Notes: generated from the sequence alone by a model not told the origin. DNA of 60,032 nt from Acidimicrobiaceae bacterium (GCA_003160635.1 PMLV01000126.1:1-60032), one strand, 5' to 3'; positions 16,493-24,638 are shown, counted from the first letter of the stretch. Program-made: numbers and translations.

Positions 16493-17495
16493 CGGGCTCA
16501 AGTATCAGGCGGACGAGGAGAACTTCGACCCCCGGCCGGCGAGTGAGCTCTGCCTTCCCGAATGCCTGGTGGACAGCTGGGGCGGGTGGGTGTTCATCAA
16601 CATGGATCCGAATGCCGAGCCGTTGTTGGATTTTCTCGACCCACTGCCGACACGGCTGGCAGGCTTAAGAGATGCGCATCGCCTGGTACAAGCGGGTCAT
16701 CCTGCCGGCCAACTGGAAGACCGCGCTCGACGCGTTCATCGAGAGTTGGCACGTACCGGGCACACATCCCCAACTCCTGCGCGCAGACAAGCATGGGTCT
16801 CCTGCCACCATCGCCGAGGGGCAGAGCTACAGCAAGATGTACAACGAGCTCTTCCGTTGCCACTCCCGGCATGCTGACTTTGCACGCTACGGGGACGAGG
16901 GAAACCCGAGTGGCCTCCGGGCACAGTTCGGTGCGACCGCACAGAGCATCTTCACCAACGTCACGTACAACCTGCGAGAACTCCGTGCGCTCTACCTCAA
17001 GACAGATCTCCTGGCGGCGGGGGAGCTGTTGGCGTCAGATGACCCCGATGGTCCGGGGGCGGGCCCGCGTTACACGGAGTTGAGGAAGAAGCATGCCCGA
17101 GCGGCGGGGATCGACATACCTGAACTGTCCGCCGATCAGCTCCGGGTGGCAATGTTCGATTGGCACATGTTCCCGAACACGGCCTTTCTGCTCGACATGG
17201 GATGCGCCATCGCCTACCGTTCGCGGCCCAACGGACTCGACCCGGATACGTGCATCTTCGACGTCCGGGGCTCGAATTGCCTCCCGCCGGCGGGATAGAG
17301 ACGGCGCGCCCCGAGTGCTACGACGACTGGCGGCAGGGAGACATGGGCGCCGTGCTCAATCAGGATTTCACCAACATGTCAGAAGTGACCGTTGGCCTCC
17401 ACTCCAGGCAGTTCGACGGCCATCGGCTGAACAGGTTGCAAGAGATGACGATCTGGAATTACCACCGCGCCTTGGACGAGTTTCTCTTCGACTGA
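16493..17495 (+). pseudogene. Rieske non-haem iron oxygenase alpha subunit, 5'-truncated with two frameshifts
   Basis: Three frames in series give one ring-hydroxylating oxygenase: LCLPECLVDSWGGWVFINMD; then MRIAWYKRVILPANWKTALD with the mononuclear-iron site in IESWHVPGTHPQ (His-x4-His); then ECYDDWRQGDMGAVLNQDF to the end. The Rieske [2Fe-2S] domain with CxH and CxxH is missing. One frame change lies near 16665. The other lies at the G run 17267-17270, where one extra G restores the expected valine-tryptophan-glycine-leucine reading. Probably inactive; a complete enzyme would be about 420-450 residues. Confidence 0.75.
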
Positions 17496-17507
17496 TGACG
17501 TACCCCG

Positions 17508-17933
17508 TCAGACCGGCTCGCCGAGAAAGGTGATCGCCCGCTCGGCAATGACCCATCGGCCTTCGTGGCGGGCGAAGCGATCGAGGTAACGCCCGGCGTT
17601 CGAGATCTGTAACGACCCGTCTTCCTTCCTGACCAAGAACAGGAAGTCACTCGTGCCCTCGGCTCCGTCTCCTGACGGGGTGATCCGGAGATTGCCTGTG
17701 AGGTGCAAGCAGGGGGGAGCGCTGGGCCACCTCCCTGTCAGCCAGGCCAAGACGTCCTCGCGTCCGCGTGCCTCATCGCCGCGGGAGCTGCCCCCCAGCA
17801 GTCGCAATGTGGCGTCGGGGGAGAAGACCCGTTCGAGCTCTTCCCGGTTGCGGCTGTCGTAGGCCTGGCAATATGCAGCCACCACGTCGTAGATGCCCAA
17901 CGGATCTTCGATCTCAGCGCGACCGAGCGCCAT
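17508..17933 (-). CDS. SnoaL-like / nuclear transport factor 2 family protein
   Basis: An intact 141-residue member: VVAAYCQAYDSRNREEL helix, VFSPDATLRLLGG, a GREDVLAWLTGRW helix, PCLHLTGNLRI, FLFLVRKEDGSLQISNAGRY, and the final WVIAERAITFLGE. It is paralogous to the protein at 7246 and to the 16289 fragment. A minus-strand TATAAT is present at 18010-18015, about 75 nt upstream. Its 3' end abuts the broken oxygenase, and its partner may have been that oxygenase system, since SnoaL-like proteins are often found beside Rieske or LLM oxygenases. Confidence 0.78.
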   Translation of the reverse strand: MALGRAEIEDPLGIYDVVAAYCQAYDSRNREELERVFSPDATLRLLGGSSRGDEARGREDVLAWLTGRWPSAPPCLHLTGNLRITPSGDGAEGTSDFLFLVRKEDGSLQISNAGRYLDRFARHEGRWVIAERAITFLGEPV

Positions 17934-18009
17934 ATTGGCTATCCCCCCAGCTCATCCCACATATCGTGACCGGCGATCCGGAGACTCCAGAAGCGCCAAA
18001 CGCTCTCCA

Positions 18010-18015
18010 ATTATA
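18010..18015 (-). promoter_or_regulatory. Minus-strand -10 element TATAAT
   Basis: TATAATTGGAGAG on the minus strand, upstream of the SnoaL start at 17933, matches the element at 11411-11416 in 12 of 13 bases. It is likely a promoter -10; the -35 is unclear. Confidence 0.5.
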
Positions 18016-18220
18016 TCGCGCGGCACGCCCGAGCTCCATGAGCGGGGAAGGTCGGGATCGCTGCCGTGCGGGGATGTCCGCCCTGAGAACGCCTGTTCTC
18101 CGGAGGGGTCCTTCGTGCTACGGTGGCGCCATTGACAAAGAGCCCGCGCATGACGTCTGAGTGGGGTGGACAAGGGGTGGGGAAGCGTGAACGGCCGCAG
18201 CGGATGATGGGAGTGGACCG

Positions 18221-18526
18221 ATGAGCTCCAAGGTACGAACCGATCATGTGCTGACACGGGGAACTGTCATCATCGATGTGGAGGCATGCAAGGGATGCGA
18301 TCTTTGCATCGACGCCTGCAAGCCCGGCGTGTTGACGATGACCGAGCTCCTGCGCAACGACCGGGGGTATCGCTTCCCGGAGCTGGAGGCCGGATGCACC
18401 GCATGCCGCGCCTGCGCGCAGATCTGTCCCGATTTCGTGTTTCAAGTTTGGAAGTTCGACGAACCGGTCGAAATGATGCGAGGACCGGTGCCTTCCTCCC
18501 GATCCGGGGAGCGGGCGACGGCATGA
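18221..18526 (+). CDS. 2-oxoacid:ferredoxin oxidoreductase, ferredoxin (delta) subunit, 2[4Fe-4S]
   Basis: A 101-residue protein with two classic [4Fe-4S] motifs: C23-x2-C26-x2-C29-x3-C33-P and C59-x2-C62-x2-C65-x3-C69-P. It would pass electrons from the thiamine/FeS core to soluble ferredoxin. The ATG follows GGGAG at a good distance. Its TGA overlaps the ATG of the alpha subunit (ATGA), so stoichiometric translation is expected. The delta-alpha-beta order matches KorDAB clusters; the tail after residue 78 is non-conserved. Confidence 0.85.
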   Translation: MSSKVRTDHVLTRGTVIIDVEACKGCDLCIDACKPGVLTMTELLRNDRGYRFPELEAGCTACRACAQICPDFVFQVWKFDEPVEMMRGPVPSSRSGERATA

Positions 18527-19614
18527 CACGCCGCCTGGTCGAAGGCTCCGAGGCCATAGCCGAAGCGATGGTGGCGGCTGGTTGCCGATTCTTCTCCGGG
18601 TATCCGATGACGCCGTTCACCGAGGTGCTGGAGCACATGGCGCGGTTGCTGCCCGATGTCGGTGGGGTCTGTATGAACGCGGAGAGCGAGCTCGAGGCCG
18701 TCGGCATGGCGTGGGGAGCCGCCTCGACCGGGACCCGGTCGGCGACCGGCTCGGTCGGTCAGGGACTCTCGCTCATGCAGGAATCGCTCTCAGAGATTTG
18801 CCACGCCCGGCTCCCGTTGGTGGTGCTCAACATGGCGCGCGGGCAGGGTGACTACTACCAGGCCACCCGGGGGGGCGGGCACGGCGATTACCGCCACATC
18901 GTGCTCGCACCTTCCGACATCCCCGAGGCGGTGCGCCTGGCCCAATTGGCGTTCGACCTGGCCGATCGGTGGCGCAACCCGGTGATGTTCCTGGGCGACT
19001 ACTACCTGGCGCATGTCCAGGAGGCAGTCGAGATCTCGCCGCTCGAATTCCCCCCGCTGCCGGCGAAAGACTGGGGTCTCGATGGCTCGAGCGGAGGCAC
19101 GGGCGCCGCAAGAATGATCTCACCCATCGCTCGGAACAAGCGTGGCGACCCGGAGTACATGGACCACGGGGCCCACCTCGGATTGATCGCCGATGCCGTC
19201 CGGGCCATGGCGGAAGGGGTCGAGCCCCTGGCCGAGGTCATCGGTGCCGACGACGCCGAGTTGATCGTCGTGGCCTACGGGACTCCGGGTCGCTATGTGC
19301 GCTTCGTGGTGGAGGAGCTGCGTCGTGAGGGGCTTCCCATCGGGATGGTGCGGCCGATCACGTTGTGGCCTTTTCCCACCGAACTCATCGAATCCCTGGC
19401 CACGGGCGACCGCGCCTTTGCGGTGTACGAGCTCAATACTGGGCAGATGTTCGACGACGTCCGATTGGCCGTCCTCGGGCGCTGCCCCGTCGAGTTCATC
19501 GGCGGGATGAGTTTCGATCAGTCCGGGTTCGGGATCGCACCCGACCTCGGCGTCGAACCCCTGCGCGACCGTATTCGCGGCACGTTGGACAATGCTCGAA
19601 AGGAGCGCGTATGA
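18523..19614 (+). CDS. 2-oxoacid:ferredoxin oxidoreductase, alpha subunit
   Basis: A 363-residue subunit with the pyrimidine-binding/core domain of the PFOR superfamily. The start reads LVEGSEAIAEAMVAAGC then FFSGYPMTPFTEVLEHMA (the YPxTP motif), followed by ESELEAVGMAWGAASTGTR and TGSVGQGLSLMQE. The second domain has ELIVVAYGTPGRYVRFVVEE and GMVRPITLWPFP, as in KorA/VorB. ATG at 18523 overlaps the ferredoxin stop; frames upstream of it are not conserved. It decarboxylates a 2-oxoacid to acyl-CoA together with the beta subunit. Substrate class (2-oxoglutarate, branched-chain or aryl) cannot be told. Confidence 0.87.
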   Translation: MTRRLVEGSEAIAEAMVAAGCRFFSGYPMTPFTEVLEHMARLLPDVGGVCMNAESELEAVGMAWGAASTGTRSATGSVGQGLSLMQESLSEICHARLPLVVLNMARGQGDYYQATRGGGHGDYRHIVLAPSDIPEAVRLAQLAFDLADRWRNPVMFLGDYYLAHVQEAVEISPLEFPPLPAKDWGLDGSSGGTGAARMISPIARNKRGDPEYMDHGAHLGLIADAVRAMAEGVEPLAEVIGADDAELIVVAYGTPGRYVRFVVEELRREGLPIGMVRPITLWPFPTELIESLATGDRAFAVYELNTGQMFDDVRLAVLGRCPVEFIGGMSFDQSGFGIAPDLGVEPLRDRIRGTLDNARKERV

Positions 19615-20399
19615 CGACCGAGCCGGTGACCCTCCGCGAGCGTCCGAGCGGTCGGATGGTCGACGACTTCAAACCGTCGCTGATGGTGGCCGGCCAGCAC
19701 GGACTGTGCGCCGGATGTGGCGAGCCCATCGCCCTGCGCAGCGTGGTGGAGATCATCGAAGAACTCGCACTCGTCACGCGCAGCGTGGCCGTGTTCGGGA
19801 TCGGGTGTTACACCGCCTTCTCCGGTAACTTCGACGTCGAGGCGCTCCAGGCGCTCCACGGGCGGGCCCCTTCCCTCGCCACAGGGGTGAAGCGGGCCAA
19901 GCCCGAGACCATCGTCTTCACGGTCCAAGGCGACGGCGACATGGTCAATGAAGGGCTGCAAGAGGTCATTCATGCGGCGGCGCGGGGCGAGCGTATTACC
20001 TGCGTCCTCTTGAACAACGGTGTCTTCGGGGAGACCGGTGGCCACATGACGGCCACCACCGTGCTGGGGCAACGTACCAAGAACACCCTCGATGGGCGCG
20101 ACAAGGACCTCCACGGATTCCCGATTTTGATCTCGAACCTCCTGGCCCAACTCGAAGGTGCCGTGTACGTCGCCCGAGGAGCGGTCAACTCGGCGGGCAA
20201 CGTCGCCCGAACCCGGCGCATGTTGAAGCGGGCGTTCGAGTTGCAGGCGGCCGGCGCGGGGTTCACGTTCGTCGAGATCCTGACCATGTGCCCCACGGGC
20301 TGGTTCATCGAAACCGGCGAGGCGCCGGACTACCTCGACGAGCACCTGGCCGCGGTGCACACCATCGGGGTCGTGAAGGACACGGCGGATCCGGGCTGA
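19611..20399 (+). CDS. 2-oxoacid:ferredoxin oxidoreductase, beta (thiamine pyrophosphate) subunit
   Basis: A 262-residue TPP-binding subunit. The [4Fe-4S]-type loop starts with CAGCGEP (C33, C36), the TPP/Mg motif is GDGD (107-110) with Asn-Asn at 135-136, and GHMTATTVLGQRT follows, as in KorB/VorA proteins. ATG at 19611 overlaps the alpha stop codon. No gamma subunit gene follows: 174 non-coding bases lead to an acyl-CoA ligase. The enzyme is normally alpha-beta-gamma-delta, so the missing gamma must be supplied elsewhere, fused, or dispensable. Confidence 0.87.
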   Translation: MTTEPVTLRERPSGRMVDDFKPSLMVAGQHGLCAGCGEPIALRSVVEIIEELALVTRSVAVFGIGCYTAFSGNFDVEALQALHGRAPSLATGVKRAKPETIVFTVQGDGDMVNEGLQEVIHAAARGERITCVLLNNGVFGETGGHMTATTVLGQRTKNTLDGRDKDLHGFPILISNLLAQLEGAVYVARGAVNSAGNVARTRRMLKRAFELQAAGAGFTFVEILTMCPTGWFIETGEAPDYLDEHLAAVHTIGVVKDTADPG

Positions 20400-20410
20400 A
20401 GGAACGAGAG

Positions 20411-20430
20411 GGGCCGACGGTCTGCGGCCC
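20411..20430 (+). terminator. GC hairpin after the beta subunit (weak terminator or processing site)
   Basis: GGGCCG (20411-20416) pairs perfectly with CGGCCC (20425-20430) across an 8-nt loop, 11 bp after the stop codon. No U-run follows, so it may attenuate rather than end transcription before the ligase. The rest of the 20400-20573 gap shows no gene; a gamma subunit remnant was sought in all plus-strand frames and not found. Confidence 0.35.
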
Positions 20431-20573
20431 TTCTGGCGGGAGACCGGCGAGCTTCGACGCGCACGATCTGATGGTTGACGGCGGTACTCCTGGAGATCGC
20501 GAGATATTCCCGAAGGTGAAGGGCTGAGCGGGCCAGCCCCAAGGAACGGCCCGAGAAATGGGAGGGTCGAGCC

Positions 20574-22019
20574 ATGCCATTGCACATTGGGGATCTGGTG
20601 CGGACGCCGTCCGAGAACGCCCCGCTGACGGTGGCGGCCACGAAGGGGTCGCGCCACCTGACGTTCGGCGAGCTCGAGGACTCGACCGGGCACCTCGTCC
20701 GAGCCCTGGCCGCCCGCCGTATCGCCTACGGCGACCGGGTCATCTGGTGGGGTGACACCACGCTCGATGCGATTGCCCTGTGGTTCGCCTTGGCCCGGCT
20801 GGGAGCCGTCGTCGTCCCGATGAACCCCGGGTCGACACCCGAGGAGACCAAGGCGTTGCTGGACCGGGCCGATCCGGCGCTCATCGTGGGCGATGAGGCC
20901 CACGCCGGGGATGTCGCGCTCGCCGCGCTGCTGGCCGATCCGGCGCGCACCGGGATCACCCCACCTGTGATCGATGAGAACGACCCGCACGTCATCTTCT
21001 TCACCAGTGGGTCATCGGGTCGGCCCAAAGGGGTGGAGCTGTCGCATCGTGCCTCACGGCTCCGTGTGTCGAAGAGTGCCGGCATGGGGCAGACCGGGGG
21101 GATGGTGTGCATGTTTCCGCAGTTCCACATGGCGGGCTGGTATGGGCCCATGAATGCGTGGAACGCGGGTGACGAGGTGGTCTACGTGGAGAGAGGCGAC
21201 CCCGACGCGCTTCTGGGCGCCGTTCATGAGCGGGGTGTCGTCCGCCTGTACGCCATTCCGGCCGTGTGGCGCCGGATCCTCGATACGGACCGGAGTGCCT
21301 ACGACCTCTCGTCGCTGCGGGCCTGCGACACGGGAACTTCGGCCACGACACCAGAACTGCTGCGGGCCATCGCAGACGCCTTTCCCGGTACCACGACCTC
21401 GATCACCTACGGGTCGACCGAGGCCGGCGCCGTGTGCCAGCTGTGGCCCACCGACATCTTCCGCAAGCCCGGTTCGGTCGGGCTGCCGGCCCTGGGCTCT
21501 GAGGTCCGTCTGGCGGAGGACGGGGAGATCCTGGTGCGCAATTCCATGCTGATGAACGGGTACTTCCGTGACCCCGAGGCGACGGCGGCGGCGCTCGCCG
21601 GTGGGTGGTTTCACACCGGTGACCTGGGCGTGCAGGATGAGGAGGGCTATTTCTCCATTGTGGGTCGAGCGGGCGACGTCATCCGGACCGGGGGTGAGAG
21701 CGTGGCCCCGGTCGAGGTGGACCTCGTCTTGCAGGGTGCACCAGGTGTGGCGGACGCCGCGGTTGCCGGTACGCCGGACGACAATTGGGGCGAAGTGATC
21801 TGCGCCTTCGTCGTCCCGCGACCGGGTGAGACGGTCGACCTGGCCTCGCTCCGGCAGCACTGCGAGGGTCGCCTGGCTGCCTTCAAGCATCCGCGGCGGC
21901 TCATGCTGGTCGAGTCCCTGCCTCGTACGGGAGCGACGCGACAGATCCAGCGCCGCATTCTCGTCGAATGGGCTCGACGCGACGCCACGCCTGAGGCCGG
22001 GTCAGAATCTCCGCCGTGA
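20574..22019 (+). CDS. Acyl-CoA synthetase-like protein with substituted A10 lysine
   Basis: A 481-residue adenylate-forming enzyme: P-loop TSGSSGRPKG (144-153), A5 TYGSTEAG, A7 FHTGDLG, hinge VGRAGDVIRTGGES. It is paralogous to the ligase at 4272, where the C-terminal motif reads ATGQVKR. Here the aligned stretch is ATRQIQR, so the catalytic A10 lysine is Gln459. This lysine normally drives the adenylation half-reaction, so activity may be limited to thioester formation or the substrate may differ. It overlaps the next gene by 4 bp (GTGA). It is probably cotranscribed with the oxidoreductase subunits. Confidence 0.82.
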   Translation: MPLHIGDLVRTPSENAPLTVAATKGSRHLTFGELEDSTGHLVRALAARRIAYGDRVIWWGDTTLDAIALWFALARLGAVVVPMNPGSTPEETKALLDRADPALIVGDEAHAGDVALAALLADPARTGITPPVIDENDPHVIFFTSGSSGRPKGVELSHRASRLRVSKSAGMGQTGGMVCMFPQFHMAGWYGPMNAWNAGDEVVYVERGDPDALLGAVHERGVVRLYAIPAVWRRILDTDRSAYDLSSLRACDTGTSATTPELLRAIADAFPGTTTSITYGSTEAGAVCQLWPTDIFRKPGSVGLPALGSEVRLAEDGEILVRNSMLMNGYFRDPEATAAALAGGWFHTGDLGVQDEEGYFSIVGRAGDVIRTGGESVAPVEVDLVLQGAPGVADAAVAGTPDDNWGEVICAFVVPRPGETVDLASLRQHCEGRLAAFKHPRRLMLVESLPRTGATRQIQRRILVEWARRDATPEAGSESPP

Positions 22020-23080
22020 ACGTCGCGCCGCGTCCCGTGCGGCTGGTGGTGGCCACCGCCGTCTTCTCTGCCGACGGCCTCTCGGCCGTGGCCGAGGCGC
22101 TTCCCGAGTGCGCCTCGGTCGACTGGGTGCCGATCCCCTATGACAATGGTCGCGGCCCCACCGATCTCCCGGACCAATGGCGCGCCTTGCTGGCCGAGGC
22201 GCACATCCTCTTGGGCTTTGCCGAGCAGTTTCCCGACCTGTCCACCCTGGCGCCCCGGTTGTGCTGGTTCCATCAGGGTGGCGCAGGCTACGAGAAGGTA
22301 GATGTGGCGGCGCTCTCGCGCCACGACATCGGCTTCGTCTCGGCCGCAGGAGCGGGTGCTACCGGTATCGCAGAGTTCGTGGTTCTCGCCATGTTGAGTC
22401 TGGCCCGCAGGGCGTCGGACTACTACCGGGCCCAGCAGGTCCGCCAATGGCAGAGGTTTCCGAGCGCGGAGCTCGCGGGGCGCCGGTTGACCGTCGTCGG
22501 GGCGGGGGAGATCGGATCCCGCGTCTGTCGATTGGGTGCGGCCTTGGGGCTCGACGTGACGTGTGTCAGGTTGCGCACCGAACTGGGTGCGCCCGAAGGG
22601 GCGAGCCGGGTGGTCGGACCAGACGCGTTCACCTCCATTCTCCCCGTTTCCGACGTGGTGGTTCTGGCGGCGCCGCTCACCGCGCAGACCAACCTGCTCC
22701 TGGGGGGGCCCGAGCTGGCGTCCCTACCGGCCGGGGCCCTCGTCGTCAACGTGGCCCGGGCGGGGCTCATCGACCATGGGGCCCTTCGGGAGGCCCTGGT
22801 CGCCGGGCGGCTCGGGGGTGCCTGGCTCGATGTGCTCCCCGAGGAGCCCTTGCCACCCGACAGCGGGTTGTGGGACGCGCCAGGTCTTTCGATCAGCACG
22901 CACAACGCGGTGGCGATGGGCTCGTACCCGGTCAACCTGGGCCGGCAATGCGCCCGTGCCGTGGCGATCTGGCTCGAGGGAGGTCCGATTCCCCATGCGG
23001 TGGTAGATGTGCCTCCGGTGCCCGACGACCTGGCCGCGGCGATCGGCGCTCCCTACGCGGGTGGTGCCCGGACGATCTGA
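22016..23080 (+). CDS. D-2-hydroxyacid dehydrogenase (NAD-dependent)
   Basis: A 354-residue D-isomer-specific 2-hydroxyacid dehydrogenase. The Rossmann motif is GAGEIG (162-167). The substrate-binding Arg is in NVARAGLID (R248), the acid Glu lies in LDVLPEEPLP (about 276), and the catalytic His in SISTHNAVA (H296). The catalytic Arg-Glu-His triad is therefore complete. It interconverts a 2-hydroxyacid and the matching 2-oxoacid. Because it shares a transcript with a 2-oxoacid:ferredoxin oxidoreductase, it may produce that enzyme's substrate. The GTG start overlaps the ligase stop. Confidence 0.85.
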   Translation: MNVAPRPVRLVVATAVFSADGLSAVAEALPECASVDWVPIPYDNGRGPTDLPDQWRALLAEAHILLGFAEQFPDLSTLAPRLCWFHQGGAGYEKVDVAALSRHDIGFVSAAGAGATGIAEFVVLAMLSLARRASDYYRAQQVRQWQRFPSAELAGRRLTVVGAGEIGSRVCRLGAALGLDVTCVRLRTELGAPEGASRVVGPDAFTSILPVSDVVVLAAPLTAQTNLLLGGPELASLPAGALVVNVARAGLIDHGALREALVAGRLGGAWLDVLPEEPLPPDSGLWDAPGLSISTHNAVAMGSYPVNLGRQCARAVAIWLEGGPIPHAVVDVPPVPDDLAAAIGAPYAGGARTI

Positions 23081-23204
23081 CGGCCGTGGTCATTGCCGAC
23101 GGCCCACTCCAACCCGGTCCTGCGCTACGGGGACTCGTCCCCGGCTTCTGCGTCTCGAACGCCGTGGTCCCAGCCATGACAGGATCCCGCCCCGGGCACA
23201 GGCA

Positions 23205-23816
23205 TCATGGGCCAGCCCGACAACCGGGCGCATGGGCGCCACCGTCGAGGACGACACCGCACTCGGCGCACAGAAGGTGGGCGAAGCACGCTGATTCGCC
23301 GCCACCCTCCAGCTGAGGCTCCTCGTCGGCCGTGGTGTGGGCCGCCGTCTCAGGCCGGCAGAGGGAGAAGAAATCGATCGAAAAGGAGACCTGCCCGAGA
23401 GGCTCAATCTCGTGCAGGACGTCGGGCGGGATGGCCTGCGTCGCACCTGGCCCGAGCACCAGATCGAGTGCGGGCACCGAATGGGCCAAAAAACGCAGCC
23501 GACCGCGCCGGACGACGACCTGTCCCCAGGTTCGCGTCGCCAGGCGGTGGGAACGACGCAGTCCAGCCGGCATCGTGTGCTCGTCCCATTGCGGGCTCGA
23601 TCGGACCAACCGGACGTCGTTCGGCATTTCGGCGTCGTCACACCGCGGACAGTCGAGCGACGTCCCGAGATGCTCCCTTCGACCTTCGGGCTCGAGCACC
23701 CACTCCCGCAGTTGAAACGGGGGGCGATGGCGAACGTGCTGCGCGTGCCCGCACGACAGCTCGGCGACCCAGTCCCCCTGGTCATCGAGGTCGTACGCGC
23801 AAATCGCTCGATCCAC
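23205..23816 (-). CDS. DUF3565-DUF1971 fusion protein
   Basis: A 203-residue protein with two recognisable parts. Residues about 1-65 match the DUF3565 pattern: a GDWVAELSCGHAQHVRHRPPFQ core and a LDCPRCD Cys pair. Residues about 75-155 match DUF1971 (TehB/YeaR-like cupin): VPAGLRRSHRLATRTWGQVVV, RLRFL, then PPDVLHEIEPLGQVSFSIDF. The tail has CAECGVVLDGGAHAPGC, a further zinc-like Cys pair. DUF1971 is linked to tellurite/nitrite stress genes, but no such gene is here. It is convergent with the hydroxyacid dehydrogenase. Confidence 0.75.
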   Translation of the reverse strand: MDRAICAYDLDDQGDWVAELSCGHAQHVRHRPPFQLREWVLEPEGRREHLGTSLDCPRCDDAEMPNDVRLVRSSPQWDEHTMPAGLRRSHRLATRTWGQVVVRRGRLRFLAHSVPALDLVLGPGATQAIPPDVLHEIEPLGQVSFSIDFFSLCRPETAAHTTADEEPQLEGGGESACFAHLLCAECGVVLDGGAHAPGCRAGP

Positions 23817-23837
23817 GGATCCAGCGTACCGACGTCG

Positions 23838-24638
23838 CTACCTCGTCACATGCCCCATGGTGAGGGCGGCTACGTACCCTCCGTCGACGTAGACGGTCGA
23901 ACCCGTGACAAAACTCGCCCGCGGGCTCCCCAGGAAGGCGAAGACCCACGCCTGTTCCTCGGGTGCAGCCATGCGACCCATCGGCATGGGCAGGCGGTTC
24001 ATGTAGTCGGGCTCGCTCTTGCGGAACTCCTCTGTCATCGGCGTCTCTGTCGGTCCCGGGCTGACGCAGTTGATCCGGACTCCTTCTCGGGCCCAGGCGA
24101 AACTCCTCTCGGCCGTGTACGCGCTGACCGCACCCTTCGCCAGGGCGTAGTTCTCACCGTCGGTGCCGATGTTGTTGCGACACCACTCCGCCGCCTGGGC
24201 GAAGGTCGGCTGTGCCAGGAGAAGGCGGATGCGCTCGAGCTGGGACTGCCAGGCGTACGCCGCGGTGGAGGCGACGCAGGTGACGGCGCCGCCCGACTGA
24301 AGCGCCGGGCGCAGCCGCTCGGTGAGCTCGCGCAGTCCGACGAAGCCGGTCAGGAGCACGTCCAGGCCGGGTGCGGTTTGCGGTTGCCCGGCGCAATGGA
24401 AGAGGGCGTCGAGCCTCGGACCGACGGCCGTGGCGGCGTGGGCGATCGACTCCTCGTCACGGAGGTCGAATGGGATGAAGCGGTCGAGTGGGACCGCTGC
24501 AGCGGCGATGTCGAGTCCGACGACCTCGGCGCCCAGTTCGCCGAGCAGTCGCGCCGTCGCCTCTCCGATGCCCGAGGCGACGCCGGTCACGGCCACCGAC
24601 CTCCCTTGGTAGCCGAGTTCGTGACCCGTCGTCGTCAT
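23838..24638 (-). CDS. SDR family oxidoreductase (coniferyl-alcohol/3-alpha-hydroxysteroid dehydrogenase-like)
   Basis: A 266-residue SDR: GVASGIG (19-25), CAGQPQTAPG in place of NNAG, a serine in CVASTAAYAW, and active-site Tyr/Lys in NYALAKGAVSAY. RINCVSPGPTETPM and VTGSTVYVDGG are the usual end motifs. The CAG-type motif and the long insert before the active-site tyrosine match the coniferyl-alcohol / 3-alpha-hydroxysteroid dehydrogenase branch. It resembles the SDR at 44605, which also has FYCAGRAG. It is divergent from the E1 operon at 24817, and the gap carries the AT-rich motif 24721-24745. Confidence 0.83.
   Translation of the reverse strand: MTTTGHELGYQGRSVAVTGVASGIGEATARLLGELGAEVVGLDIAAAAVPLDRFIPFDLRDEESIAHAATAVGPRLDALFHCAGQPQTAPGLDVLLTGFVGLRELTERLRPALQSGGAVTCVASTAAYAWQSQLERIRLLLAQPTFAQAAEWCRNNIGTDGENYALAKGAVSAYTAERSFAWAREGVRINCVSPGPTETPMTEEFRKSEPDYMNRLPMPMGRMAAPEEQAWVFAFLGSPRASFVTGSTVYVDGGYVAALTMGHVTR

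Noticed and set aside
20400-20573. Remnant of a gamma subunit after the oxidoreductase beta gene
   Set aside because: All plus-strand frames were read; none resembles the gamma fold.
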